Below are positions 53,074 through 62,577 of a DNA stretch of 64,000 nucleotides, piece after piece. Numbering within the stretch: the first letter of the stretch is position 1; every line of letters starts with the position of its first letter. The stretch comes from JBBROS01 sp038229135 (GTDB taxonomy: Bacteria > Pseudomonadota > Alphaproteobacteria > Acetobacterales > Acetobacteraceae): positions 1-64,000 of the forward strand of contig JBBROS010000013.1 in assembly GCA_038229135.1 (NCBI GenBank), given 5' to 3'. A program made the translations under genes and the position numbers. The notes beneath the pieces were generated by a model. It was given only the letters and a program-made list of their open reading frames with translations, searched no databases and was not told the origin of the DNA.

Positions 53074-54636
53074 CTACGCGCGCTTGATCCCCGTGAACTG
53101 CACGAGCCCCTTCGGCACGTCCCGCAGCCCCCGGTGGGCCACGGGCTGCGCGTAGCTGCCGAGCGGGAGGTAGGGCACGTCCTTCAACGCCTGCGCCTGG
53201 TATTCGCGCGCGATGCTCTTCTGCCCGGCCAGGTCCGGCGCCGCGATCCAGCGGTCCCGGATCGCCTCCAGCTCCGGTAGCTTCGGCCAGCCGACATACG
53301 CGCCGTCCCCGTTGCCCCGCGCCAGCTGGTGCGTGCTTGGCGTGCTGCAGTCGATGCCGCCCGTGAAGGCCGAGAACATGTGCCAGCCGCCCTCGTAAGG
53401 GCCCTTGCGGTTGACCGTGCGCTGCACCGTGGTGCCCCAATCGGTCGCGATCACGTCGATGTTCATGCCGATCTTCCGCAGCATGTCCGCCCCCACCTCG
53501 GCGATGGCGTTTATCCGCGGCACGTCCGTCGGCTCGAGGTACGTAATCTTCTCGCCGGCATACCCGGCCGCCTTCAACTCGCGCGTGAGCTCCGCGATGG
53601 TCGAGCCGCCGATCGCCTCCATGCCCGCGTCGTTCGCGAGCGGGGTGCCAGGGGTGAAGATGCCGCAGCGCGTGTTGTACTCGGCGTTCCCGCCCGTCAC
53701 GGCCTCCATATACTCCTTCTGGTTCACCGCCTTCAGCACCACGCGGCGAATGGCCGGGTTGTCGAAGGGCGGGAAGAGGAAGTTGAACCGCAGGAACCCG
53801 ATCAGCCCCTTCGTTTCGACCAGCTCCACCTTGATGGCGCCGTTGGCCTTAAGCGAGGGCACCAGGTCCATCAATGGCTGCTCGACGAAGTCCACCTCGC
53901 CGGCCTTCAGCGCCGCGACCTGGGTGGCCGGGTCGGGCACCGTGATCCATTCCACCCGGTCGAAGTTCACGATGCGCGGCCCGGCCGTGAAGCTGGCCAC
54001 CCCCTGCCGCGGCACGTAGCCCTCGAACTTCGCATAGTGGTTGCGCGCGCCGGGCACGCGCTCGTTGCCGAGGTAGCGGAACGGCCCGCTGCCGACCATC
54101 TCGGTCATCTTCGTGGCGGCAGGGATGTTGGCCAGGCGTTCCGGCATGATCGCGGCCATGGTGTTCGTCGGGTGCGCCAGCGCGTCCGGCAGCAGCGGGA
54201 ACGGGCGCTTGAGGCGGAAGACGATCGTGCGGTCGTCGGCCGCACCCAGCTCGTCCGTGGCCGCCATCAGCGCCTGGCCGAACGCGTCGCCCACGCTCCA
54301 GCGCTTCAGGCTCGCCACGCAGTCCCGCGCGAGCACGGGCGTGTTGTCGTGGAACTTGAGGCCTGGGCGCAGGGTCAGCCGCCAGACGAGCCCGTCCGCC
54401 GACACGTCCTGCCCCTCGAGCATCTGCAGCTGCGGCACCCCGGCCTCGTCCACGCCATAGAGCGTGTCGAACACCATCAGCACGTGGTTGCGCGTGATGA
54501 AGGCATTCACCGTTGGGTCGAGCAGCGCCAGGTCGGCGTAGGGGATGACCTTGAGCGTGGTGGCCGACTGCGCGCGAACGATGGCGGGCGCGGCCAAGGT
54601 GGCGAAGCTCGTGGTGAGCAGCGAACGACGGCGCAT
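53074..54636 (-). CDS. ABC transporter substrate-binding protein, family 5 (oligopeptide/nickel type)
   Basis: A 520-residue exported binding protein. The N-terminus MRRRSLLTTSFATLAAPAIV is a Tat-like or Sec signal; AAGGAG sits 8 nt before the ATG at 54636. SBP_bac_5 features are VWRLTLRPGLKFHDNTPV, a large two-lobe body and the late LRFNFLFPPFDNPAIRRVVL segment. Ligands of the family include peptides, glutathione and nickel chelates. No permease or ATPase genes are adjacent, so it depends on a transporter elsewhere. Dispersed repeats fill the region upstream. Confidence 0.92.
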   Translation of the reverse strand: MRRRSLLTTSFATLAAPAIVRAQSATTLKVIPYADLALLDPTVNAFITRNHVLMVFDTLYGVDEAGVPQLQMLEGQDVSADGLVWRLTLRPGLKFHDNTPVLARDCVASLKRWSVGDAFGQALMAATDELGAADDRTIVFRLKRPFPLLPDALAHPTNTMAAIMPERLANIPAATKMTEMVGSGPFRYLGNERVPGARNHYAKFEGYVPRQGVASFTAGPRIVNFDRVEWITVPDPATQVAALKAGEVDFVEQPLMDLVPSLKANGAIKVELVETKGLIGFLRFNFLFPPFDNPAIRRVVLKAVNQKEYMEAVTGGNAEYNTRCGIFTPGTPLANDAGMEAIGGSTIAELTRELKAAGYAGEKITYLEPTDVPRINAIAEVGADMLRKIGMNIDVIATDWGTTVQRTVNRKGPYEGGWHMFSAFTGGIDCSTPSTHQLARGNGDGAYVGWPKLPELEAIRDRWIAAPDLAGQKSIAREYQAQALKDVPYLPLGSYAQPVAHRGLRDVPKGLVQFTGIKRA

Positions 54637-54684
54637 GGGCAGGCTCCTTGTTGGGCAGGCGCAACCAAGCAATTCTCGTGCCTA

Positions 54685-54730
54685 CCTTCTCCTGCTCCCC
54701 TGCGGGAGGGGGCCGGGGAGAGGGGGGCCG
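54685..54730 (+). repeat. GC-rich dispersed repeat, copy 1
   Basis: CTTCTCCTGCTCCCCTGCGG continuing GAGGGGGCCGGGGAGAGGGG matches, in inverted orientation, the segment at 55457-55500. The core CTCCCC-N-GCGGGAGGGG is itself a small palindrome. Confidence 0.7.
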
Positions 54731-54755
54731 CATGCGCCGCGCCCCGGCCAAAGGA

Positions 54756-54845
54756 CGTCATCGCGAGCGAAGCATGGCGACCCAGGGGCAGCACGGCACG
54801 GTCCTGCCAGTTCCTGGACCGCCACGCCTCCGGCTCGAGATGACG
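54756..54845. repeat. 90-bp imperfect palindrome (REP-like element)
   Basis: The left end CGTCATCGCGAGCGAAGCAT pairs with the right end CCTCCGGCTCGAGATGACG, and inside it TGGCGACCCAGG pairs with CCTGGACCGCCA; the centre holds GCAGCACGGCACGGTCCTGC. Elements of this CGTCAT...ATGACG form are common dispersed palindromes in alphaproteobacterial genomes. A half copy lies near 43313-43347. Confidence 0.75.
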
Positions 54846-54861
54846 AGCAGGCGACCTGCCA

Positions 54862-55386
54862 TCACCCCCGCACGATCAACGACGCCAACGGATCCCACTT
54901 GTATGCCGTCAGCTCGAACGGCCGCCCCGCCACCCGCGTCATGTCCGTCGATACCGCCCGGCCCCCCATGCGCTCGTAGAACCACCGCGCCCCGTTGCCC
55001 GACAGCACCCACACGACCAGGCTCCGGCACCCGAGCACGGACATCCGCTCCGCCCCCGCCACCAGCAGCCCCCGCCCCAGCCCCCGGTCCCGAAAGTCGT
55101 CGAGCACATACAGCGTCTCGACCTCCCCATCCGCCAACCCCTTCGTCCGGCACCGCCCCACCGTGCAGAACCCCACCACGAGCCCATCCGCCTCCGCCAC
55201 CAACACCGCCCGCCCCGACCCGATGGCCCCCCGCGCCTGCTCCACCTGCTGCCGCACCGACATTCCCGCCAGATGCCCCTCCGGCAACAACCCGGCATAC
55301 GCACTCCGCCACGACGCGACCGTGATCCGTCCGATGGCATCGGCGTCCTCGGGGCGGGCGGGGCGGATGAGTTCGACCAGGCACAT
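54862..55386 (-). CDS. GNAT family N-acetyltransferase
   Basis: A 174-residue single GNAT domain: LIRPARPEDADAIGRITVAS, a beta-4 strand VETLYVLDDFRDRGLGRGLL with the acetyl-CoA-binding R/Q-x-x-G-x-G/A loop (RDRGLGRG), and VLSGNGARWFYERMGG near the end. It transfers an acetyl group from acetyl-CoA to an amine; the target is unknown. Its start region is followed by a repeat-laden gap on the 3' side. Confidence 0.9.
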   Translation of the reverse strand: MCLVELIRPARPEDADAIGRITVASWRSAYAGLLPEGHLAGMSVRQQVEQARGAIGSGRAVLVAEADGLVVGFCTVGRCRTKGLADGEVETLYVLDDFRDRGLGRGLLVAGAERMSVLGCRSLVVWVLSGNGARWFYERMGGRAVSTDMTRVAGRPFELTAYKWDPLASLIVRG

Positions 55387-55440
55387 GTGGGGGTTCCTGT
55401 GCGACTGGGGTGATATTAAGCTTAAGTTATCCGAACGGCA

Positions 55441-56844
55441 TCAGCGTGCGCTGAGAGCCACCCCTCCCTCCGGCCCCTCCCGCAACGGGAGGGGAGAAGA
55501 GCGCGCGGCTTCCGTGGCGATCGGGGAGTCGGTCGGAACGATCCGTGCGGCGGCAACAGCCTGCCGCTCCAGCACAGCCCCGAAGAACCCATCCGTCCCG
55601 TGCTGCCGCGGTGTGAGGGACAGGTAAGGCCCCGCACAGGGCGTCATGCCCGCCCAGGCCTGCTCCAGCGGCACCAGAGAGAACTCCGCATGCCGCTCCA
55701 GAAAGCGCGCCACCTGGTGCTCGTTCTCGTCCGGCAGCAGCGAGCACGTCGCGTAAACAAGTCGCCCGCCCGGCTTCACCAGCCGCGCTGCCACGTCCAG
55801 GATGCCGGCCTGCTTGGGCACGAGCTCGGCCAGGTCCAGCGCCCGCAGCCGCAGTCTGGCGTCCGGGTTGCGGCGCCAGGTGCCAGTGCCGGTGCAGGGC
55901 GCGTCCACCAGGACCCGGTCGAAGCTGCCGCCGCGGCGCTTCGCCCACTTGTCGCCGGGCGCGACCAGGTGCCGCTCACAATTCTGCACGCCTGCACGCC
56001 GCAGCCGCCGCACCGCGCCCTCGAGCCGGGGCGCGCTCACGTCGGCCGCGACGAGGTGCCCCCGCCCCTGCATCAGCATCGCGATGGCCAGCGTCTTGCC
56101 GCCGGCGCCGGCGCACCAGTCCAGCACCCGCATCTCGGGCGCAACACCCAGCAGCATCGCCACGAGCTGGCTGCCTTCGTCCTGGATCTCGACCAGGCCC
56201 GATTGGAACGCCGGCCCCGTCGTCACGGCCCGGCGCCCGTCGATGCGCAGACCCCACGGGCTGTAGGGCGTCGGCCGCGCCTCGATCCCTTCGGCCGCCA
56301 GCGCCGCCTGCGCCTCGTCACGCGTGCCCTTCAGCAGGTTCACCCGCAGGTCGAGCGGCGCCGGGTCGAGCGCTGCCGCCATTTCGGGCAGCAGCGTGTC
56401 GCCGAACCGGCCCACCAGCGCCGGCAGCACCCAGTCCGGCACCTCGGCCCGCACGGCATCGTCCATCTCCGGATGCTCGAGCGTGTGGCCCTCCAGCGCG
56501 TGCAGCGCCGCGACCTCGGGCTGCAGCAGGGGCGCCGGGCCGTATTGGCCGCCGGAGTAGCTCTGCGCCACCCCCGCCTGCGTCCAGCCCTCCAGCACCA
56601 GGCTCGCGGCCACCAGCAGCCGCGCCGTGTGCCCGGCGCCCGCCCGGTCCAGCCACCAGCCCAGCCGCCTCCGCGCCCGCAGCACGCGCCAGGCCCGGTC
56701 CGACACGGCCCGCCGGTCGCCGGACCCGATGAACCGGCGTGCCCGGAAGAAGTCGTTGGCCACCGCATCGGCCGGGCGACGCTGGGCCTGCTCGATCTCG
56801 GTCAGCAGCTCGATGCTGCCAGCCAGGCGTGCCGCCGGGGTCAA
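55441..56844 (-). CDS. rsmB: RsmB/NOP family 16S rRNA (cytosine-C5) methyltransferase
   Basis: A 467-residue protein with an N-terminal NusB-like helical region and a C-terminal methyltransferase domain. SAM motif I is VLDWCAGAGGKTLAIAM; motif IV is VDAPCTGTGTWRRNPD; motif VI is LVYATCSLLPDENE with the nucleophilic Cys. It probably makes m5C967 of 16S rRNA. The last residues (SPLPLREGPEGGVALSAR) are read from a dispersed repeat, so the natural C-terminus has been replaced or extended. It follows the dehalogenase gene by 24 nt. Confidence 0.9.
   Translation of the reverse strand: MTPAARLAGSIELLTEIEQAQRRPADAVANDFFRARRFIGSGDRRAVSDRAWRVLRARRRLGWWLDRAGAGHTARLLVAASLVLEGWTQAGVAQSYSGGQYGPAPLLQPEVAALHALEGHTLEHPEMDDAVRAEVPDWVLPALVGRFGDTLLPEMAAALDPAPLDLRVNLLKGTRDEAQAALAAEGIEARPTPYSPWGLRIDGRRAVTTGPAFQSGLVEIQDEGSQLVAMLLGVAPEMRVLDWCAGAGGKTLAIAMLMQGRGHLVAADVSAPRLEGAVRRLRRAGVQNCERHLVAPGDKWAKRRGGSFDRVLVDAPCTGTGTWRRNPDARLRLRALDLAELVPKQAGILDVAARLVKPGGRLVYATCSLLPDENEHQVARFLERHAEFSLVPLEQAWAGMTPCAGPYLSLTPRQHGTDGFFGAVLERQAVAAARIVPTDSPIATEAARSSPLPLREGPEGGVALSAR
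55457..55500 (-). repeat. GC-rich dispersed repeat, copy 2, inside the rsmB 3' end
   Basis: On the minus strand this reads CTTCTCCCCTCCCGTTGCGG and continues GAGGGGCCGGAGGGAGGGGTGG, the same element as at 54685-54730 in the opposite orientation. It encodes the final residues of RsmB. Confidence 0.72.
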
Positions 56845-56868
56845 ACGAGGCTCGTCAAACGAGGCGCC

Positions 56869-57530
56869 TCAAACCAGGCCGGGCAGCGCCGCGAGCCCGT
56901 CCATCACCGTCGCCGTCCGCTCCAACTCGTATTCGAACGGCGCCCCGGTCCGATTGCACCAGAACACCCGCATGCCGAACCCGCGCGCCGCCTGCGCATC
57001 CCACGCATTACCGCTCACGAAGCCCATGGAAGACGCCTTCAGCCCCAGCGCCGCCTCGGCCAGCGCATACACGCGCGGGTCCGGCTTGAACACGCCGGCC
57101 ACCTCCACGCTGATGACCGCATCGAGCAGCGCCTCGAGCCCTGCCGCCTGCACCGCCTCGGCAAGCATCCCCGGCTCCCCATTGGACAGGATCGCCGTCC
57201 GGATACCCCGCGCCCGCAGCGCCTCGAGCGCCGGCGCCGCATCCGCATAGGCCGGCAGCCGACGATAGGCCGAAAGCAGGCTGGCCCGCACCTCGGGGCT
57301 CGTGATCCGGTGCCGCGCCGACACGAAGTCTAGCGCATCCTGCGTCACCTGCCAGAAGTCCACGTGGTGCGAGGCGCCCGTCAGCGACCGCACCCAGGTA
57401 TATTCCAGCTGCTTCGTGCGCCACTCCGCGCTGATCCGCTCCCATTCCGGCGGCAGCCGATCCGCATGCGCCGCCATGGCGCCGTGCACGTCCAGCAGCG
57501 TGCCATACGCGTCGAAGACGACAGCCTGCA

Positions 57531-57531
<1 letters not shown>
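56869..57531 (-). CDS. Haloacid dehalogenase type II (HAD superfamily)
   Basis: A 220-residue HAD protein: motif I VVFDAYGTLLDV with the nucleophile Asp, motif II ILSNGEPGML, motif III Lys in VFKPDPRVYALAE, and the type II haloacid dehalogenase block MGFVSGNAWDAQAARGFGM. Members remove halide from 2-haloalkanoic acids, although many annotated ones have other small-molecule substrates. The ATG overlaps the guaB stop (TAATG), so it is translated with guaB. Confidence 0.9.
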
Positions 57532-59051
<1,520 letters not shown>

Positions 59052-59166
59052 GGGGTCGGCCTTTCCTGCGGCGCGTCCGGCCCCGTCCCTCTGTCTGGGC
59101 GGACCGGTCCTTGGCGCCCCGACATAAGCCCCGGCCCGCGCCGCCGCAAGCAGAACCGATCCGCCT

Positions 59167-59880
59167 TCAGGGCTTGGCTGGCCTGAACCCGGTCGCGACC
59201 ACATACAACTCGCTCGACTCCTTGCGGCTCGCCGGCGGCTTCGCATGCTTCACGCTGGTGAAATGCGCCTTCATCCGCTCCAGCATGTCCCGCTGGGAGC
59301 CGCCCTGGAACACCTTGGCGACGAACGCGCCACCGGGCTCGAGCGTGTCGAGCGCAAACGCGAGGGCCAGATCCGCCAGCGCCATGATGCGCAGATGGTC
59401 CGTCATGGTGTGCCCGGTCGTATTCGGCGCCATGTCGGATAGCACCAGGTCCGCCTTGCCGCCGAGCGCCTCGTGCAGCCGAGCCTCCACGGCCTCGTCC
59501 ATGAAGTCGCCTTGGAACAGCGTGGCCCCGGGCACCGGCTCGACGTCCAGCAGGTCCACGCCGACCACGCGCGCGGCACCCCGCTGCACCGCCACCTGCG
59601 CCCAGCCGCCCGGCGCGCAGCCCAGGTCCACCACACGCACCCCGCGGCGCAACAGGTGGAAGCGGTCGTCCAGCTCCAGCAACTTGAACGCGGCCCGCGA
59701 GCGCCACCCCTGCTCCCGCGCCGCCCGCACGTAGGGGTCGTTCAATTGCCGCAGTAGCCACTTCTGCTGCTGCGTGCTTCGCCCCAGCGCCGTCTTGAGC
59801 GTAACGCTGACCCCGCGGGACGTGATGGGCGGTGTCTTGCCAGTCGGCGTGCGAGGCGCCTTGGTGGGCGGCTTGGCCAT
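59167..59880 (-). CDS. rlmE: 23S rRNA (uridine-2'-O-)methyltransferase RlmE (FtsJ/RrmJ)
   Basis: A 237-residue protein with the RrmJ catalytic K-D-K-E residues: Lys in SRAAFKLLELDDRF, SAM motif VVDLGCAPGGWAQVA, Asp in LVLSDMAPNTTG, Lys in FVAKVFQGG and Glu in KESSELYVVA. It methylates U2552 of 23S rRNA during 50S assembly. The N-terminal 30 residues are basic and low in complexity. Only 2 nt separate it from the upstream Ppx/GppA gene, a common alphaproteobacterial arrangement. Confidence 0.96.
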   Translation of the reverse strand: MAKPPTKAPRTPTGKTPPITSRGVSVTLKTALGRSTQQQKWLLRQLNDPYVRAAREQGWRSRAAFKLLELDDRFHLLRRGVRVVDLGCAPGGWAQVAVQRGAARVVGVDLLDVEPVPGATLFQGDFMDEAVEARLHEALGGKADLVLSDMAPNTTGHTMTDHLRIMALADLALAFALDTLEPGGAFVAKVFQGGSQRDMLERMKAHFTSVKHAKPPASRKESSELYVVATGFRPAKP

Positions 59881-59882
59881 GC

Positions 59883-60959
59883 TCAGCCCCCCACGGCCGC
59901 AGCGGGCATCGCGCCGCGAAGCTGCACCGGATGCACCGCCGCCGCATCACGGATCAGCCGCAGCAGCAGCCCCTCGCGCAGCCCACGGTCCGCCACCAGG
60001 ATCTCGGGCAATGGCCACATGTCCCGGATGGCCTGGAACAGCGCACAGCCCGGCAGCACGAACGGCACCCGCTCCGGCCCTACGCACGGATGCCCGTGCA
60101 GCCCCTCCTGCCCGAGCGCCCGCAACGTGGCCAGCGCCGCGTCGGCCGCCTCGAGCGTCAGCACCGTGCCATCCACCGCCGTGCGCCGATACCGCGCCAG
60201 CCGCAACGCCACGCCAGCCAGCGTCGTCACGGTCCCGCTGGTGCCCAGCAGCTGCACCCCGCCTCGCCGCATCTCCGCCCGGATGCGGTGCACGCCCTCG
60301 AACGCCGCAACGGCACCACGCAACTCGTCGACCATCGCGTCATATCCGGCCGCGGTGAACCGCGCCGCACCATGCCGCTCGGCGAGCGACACAACGCCCA
60401 CGGGGATGCTCGTGTAGCCGATCAGCTCCGGTACGCGCCCTACCCCGCCAGCGCTCGCCCCATCGAGCCTTACCCAGGCAAGCTCCGTCGATCCACCCCC
60501 AATGTCGAACAGCAGCGCCCGGCGGCCAGTGGGCGACAGCAGCGGCCCACAACTCTCGAGCGCCAGCTCCGCCTCCTCCCGCGCGGTGATGATCTCGAAG
60601 CGCAACCCGGTCTCGCTCTGCACCCGCATGAGGAAGGCACGCCCGTTCGTCGCACGCCGGCACGCCTCGGTCGCCACCGCCCGCACCGCCCGAACCCGCC
60701 ACCGCCCAAGCCGGCCGGCACAGACCCGCAGCGCCAGCAGCGCACGAGCCATCACCTCGTCGCTCAACCGCCCCTCGCCATCCAGCCCGGCCCCCAGCCC
60801 GACGACCCGGCTGAAGCTGTCCACCACGCGAAAGCCGCCCGGTGCCTGGGCAGCCATCAACAGCCGACACGAATTCGTCCCCAGATCGAGCGCCGCAAAC
60901 ACCGGCTCGCCATCCACCCAAGGCGCAGCCCCACCGATCGTCGTCAGTCCTCCAGCCAT
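59883..60959 (-). CDS. Ppx/GppA phosphatase family protein
   Basis: A 358-residue protein of the ASKHA fold: FAALDLGTNSCRLLM (phosphate 1 loop), VATEACRRATNGRAFL, LLFDIGGGSTELAWV (phosphate 2) and LLGTSGTVTTLAGV. Members hydrolyse polyphosphate (Ppx) or pppGpp (GppA); the short length without a C-terminal HD domain is typical of alphaproteobacterial forms whose preference is unclear. ATG 60959 follows a GGGGG stretch; an upstream ATG would add an Arg-rich leader without family similarity. Confidence 0.9.
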   Translation of the reverse strand: MAGGLTTIGGAAPWVDGEPVFAALDLGTNSCRLLMAAQAPGGFRVVDSFSRVVGLGAGLDGEGRLSDEVMARALLALRVCAGRLGRWRVRAVRAVATEACRRATNGRAFLMRVQSETGLRFEIITAREEAELALESCGPLLSPTGRRALLFDIGGGSTELAWVRLDGASAGGVGRVPELIGYTSIPVGVVSLAERHGAARFTAAGYDAMVDELRGAVAAFEGVHRIRAEMRRGGVQLLGTSGTVTTLAGVALRLARYRRTAVDGTVLTLEAADAALATLRALGQEGLHGHPCVGPERVPFVLPGCALFQAIRDMWPLPEILVADRGLREGLLLRLIRDAAAVHPVQLRGAMPAAAVGG

Positions 60960-61106
60960 CCCCCAATCTCGACCGCCCAGCGCCGCCGGGCAAGCATCTT
61001 CACGCCCGCTGCACGAATGACGGCGCGAGCGTTGCACCCCCCGTCCCACCATGCTACTGCGCTGCCCGCCACACGAGCCCCGGTGCCTACGCTCCGAAGG
61101 CCCGCT

Positions 61107-61180
61107 TGGGGGATAGTTTAGCGGTAGAACTTCCGACTCTGACTCGGAAAGCCTTGGTTCGAATCCAGGTCCCCCAGCCA
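61107..61180 (+). tRNA. tRNA-Gln (anticodon CTG)
   Basis: A 74-nt gene with acceptor stem TGGGGGA paired to TCCCCCA, D-loop AGTTTAGCGGTAGAA, anticodon stem TCCGA/TCGGA with loop CTCTGAC giving anticodon CTG, T-arm with GGTTCGAATCC, and an encoded CCA end. It reads CAG codons, which are frequent in this GC-rich genome. Confidence 0.95.
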
Positions 61181-61306
61181 TCTCCCTTATTTCGCTATGA
61201 CTGCAGCTTGCAGGCCCTGCCTAACGAAAGCGGGAGCAAACGAGCCATTCGCCTGCTCCTGGCCGACCGTAGTGCCGGTCTCATCCGATTCGGCGGGGCA
61301 TTCCGC

Positions 61307-62560
61307 TCACCGCGCCCGTAGTGTACTCGCATAGGCAACCGCCGCCGCTTGGATGGTCGTGTCGTCCACGTCATCCAGTGGTTGCGCCTTCATCAGCGCA
61401 CGCGCGTCCGCCGCAAGGTCCTCGCCCGAGCCGCCGGCACCTGGGCCGGTGCTTTCGGCTGCCAGGCCTTCGGCGATGGTCGCGATGGCCCCCTCCAGCA
61501 GCGGCGCGACGGGGCCCCCGTGCTCCGCGCGCTGTCGCGCCGCAAGCGCCGTCATCTGCGGCGAATTGTAGGCCCCGGCGAGCACGGGCTTGTACGAGGC
61601 TTCCAGCTTGCGGCGTGCGGCCGCATAGACTTGGATCAGCCAGAACCGGTCCCGCCAGACCAGCGCCGGTGAGGCGAGGATGTCCGTCTCGAGCTTCACC
61701 ATATGGTCGTCCGCGCTCTCCGACGGGCCGCCGCGCTTCTCCGCCACCGACTGCATGGCGGCAACGAAGTGCTGGTGGAACGGCAGCGCCGAAACCTGCG
61801 CGAAGTCGTCGTCCACCAGCGTCGCGGCGTGCTGGAACTCGAGCAGCATGTAGTCCAGGTCGTCGACCGTCCGGCCGCCGCTCGTCACCTGGCCGTCGGC
61901 CACAGCGAGCGCGCCGGGCAGGGCCGCGCTGCTCGCGGCAAGCAGGCGGTAGCCGCTCTCCACCAGCGCGTCGCCGTCCAGCCGGGCGAACCGGGTTTCC
62001 ACGCCGTCCGCGCCCAGTAGCCCCTGCAGCTTGCCCGTGAGGTCGGTCGCCACCTTCACCGGGGCCGCCAGCGCTTCGCCGCCGACCGTCTTGGCCGCCT
62101 CGGCCAGGAACCCGAGCAGCGCCCGCGACAGGCTGCTGTCGTTGAAGCGGCACAGCGAGGTGTAGAGCATCAGCCCCCCGGCCCGCACCGGCAGGTTCCG
62201 CACGAGGTCGATGTTCGCTATCGCCAGGTTGTGCCCGGCCGTTCCCGGCGCCGCTGCCCCCAGCCCGCCGCGGATCGTTTCCGCGCCGAGCACCACGGGC
62301 AGCGTCCGTTGGCCCTCGCCGGCGCCATAGCGCACGAAGCAAGCGCACATGGGCAGGAACGTGGTCAGGTACGACCGTGCCTCCGCGAGCCGCAATTCGA
62401 CCACGCGGATCGTCGCGTAGGATTTCTCGGCCTCGAACGGCTTGGGCGCCGGGTCGCCCTCCGCGGACACCTTCAGGTAGGCCTGCCGCAGGTTCGGCCG
62501 GGTCTTGAACCCGCCCCAGGCGGATTGGATCGTCTCTGCGACACCGCTCATGAACGCCAT
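61307..62560 (-). CDS. Unknown protein, partner of the CHAT protease gene
   Basis: A 417-residue protein I cannot assign to any family. The ATG at 62560 has GGGGAG about 8 nt upstream. There is no signal peptide; the sequence looks soluble and mixed alpha/beta. Visible segments: a basic N-terminal part (WGGFKTRPNLRQAYLKVSAE), SYLTTFLPMCACFVRYGAG, a Gly/Ala-rich part (VVLGAETIRGGLGAAAPG), helical DDLDYMLLEFQHAATLVDDD and HQHFVAAMQSVAE, and an acidic C-terminus. It starts 17 nt after the CHAT protease stop on the same strand, so it is probably its functional partner: a substrate, a regulator or a complex member. Confidence 0.75.
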   Translation of the reverse strand: MAFMSGVAETIQSAWGGFKTRPNLRQAYLKVSAEGDPAPKPFEAEKSYATIRVVELRLAEARSYLTTFLPMCACFVRYGAGEGQRTLPVVLGAETIRGGLGAAAPGTAGHNLAIANIDLVRNLPVRAGGLMLYTSLCRFNDSSLSRALLGFLAEAAKTVGGEALAAPVKVATDLTGKLQGLLGADGVETRFARLDGDALVESGYRLLAASSAALPGALAVADGQVTSGGRTVDDLDYMLLEFQHAATLVDDDFAQVSALPFHQHFVAAMQSVAEKRGGPSESADDHMVKLETDILASPALVWRDRFWLIQVYAAARRKLEASYKPVLAGAYNSPQMTALAARQRAEHGGPVAPLLEGAIATIAEGLAAESTGPGAGGSGEDLAADARALMKAQPLDDVDDTTIQAAAVAYASTLRAR

Positions 62561-62577
62561 TCGCTGCTCCCCTCCGC

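Noticed and set aside
55410..55425. TTAAGCTTAA palindrome and TAATAT as a promoter for the acetyltransferase gene
   Set aside because: No -35 element occurs at a usable spacing.
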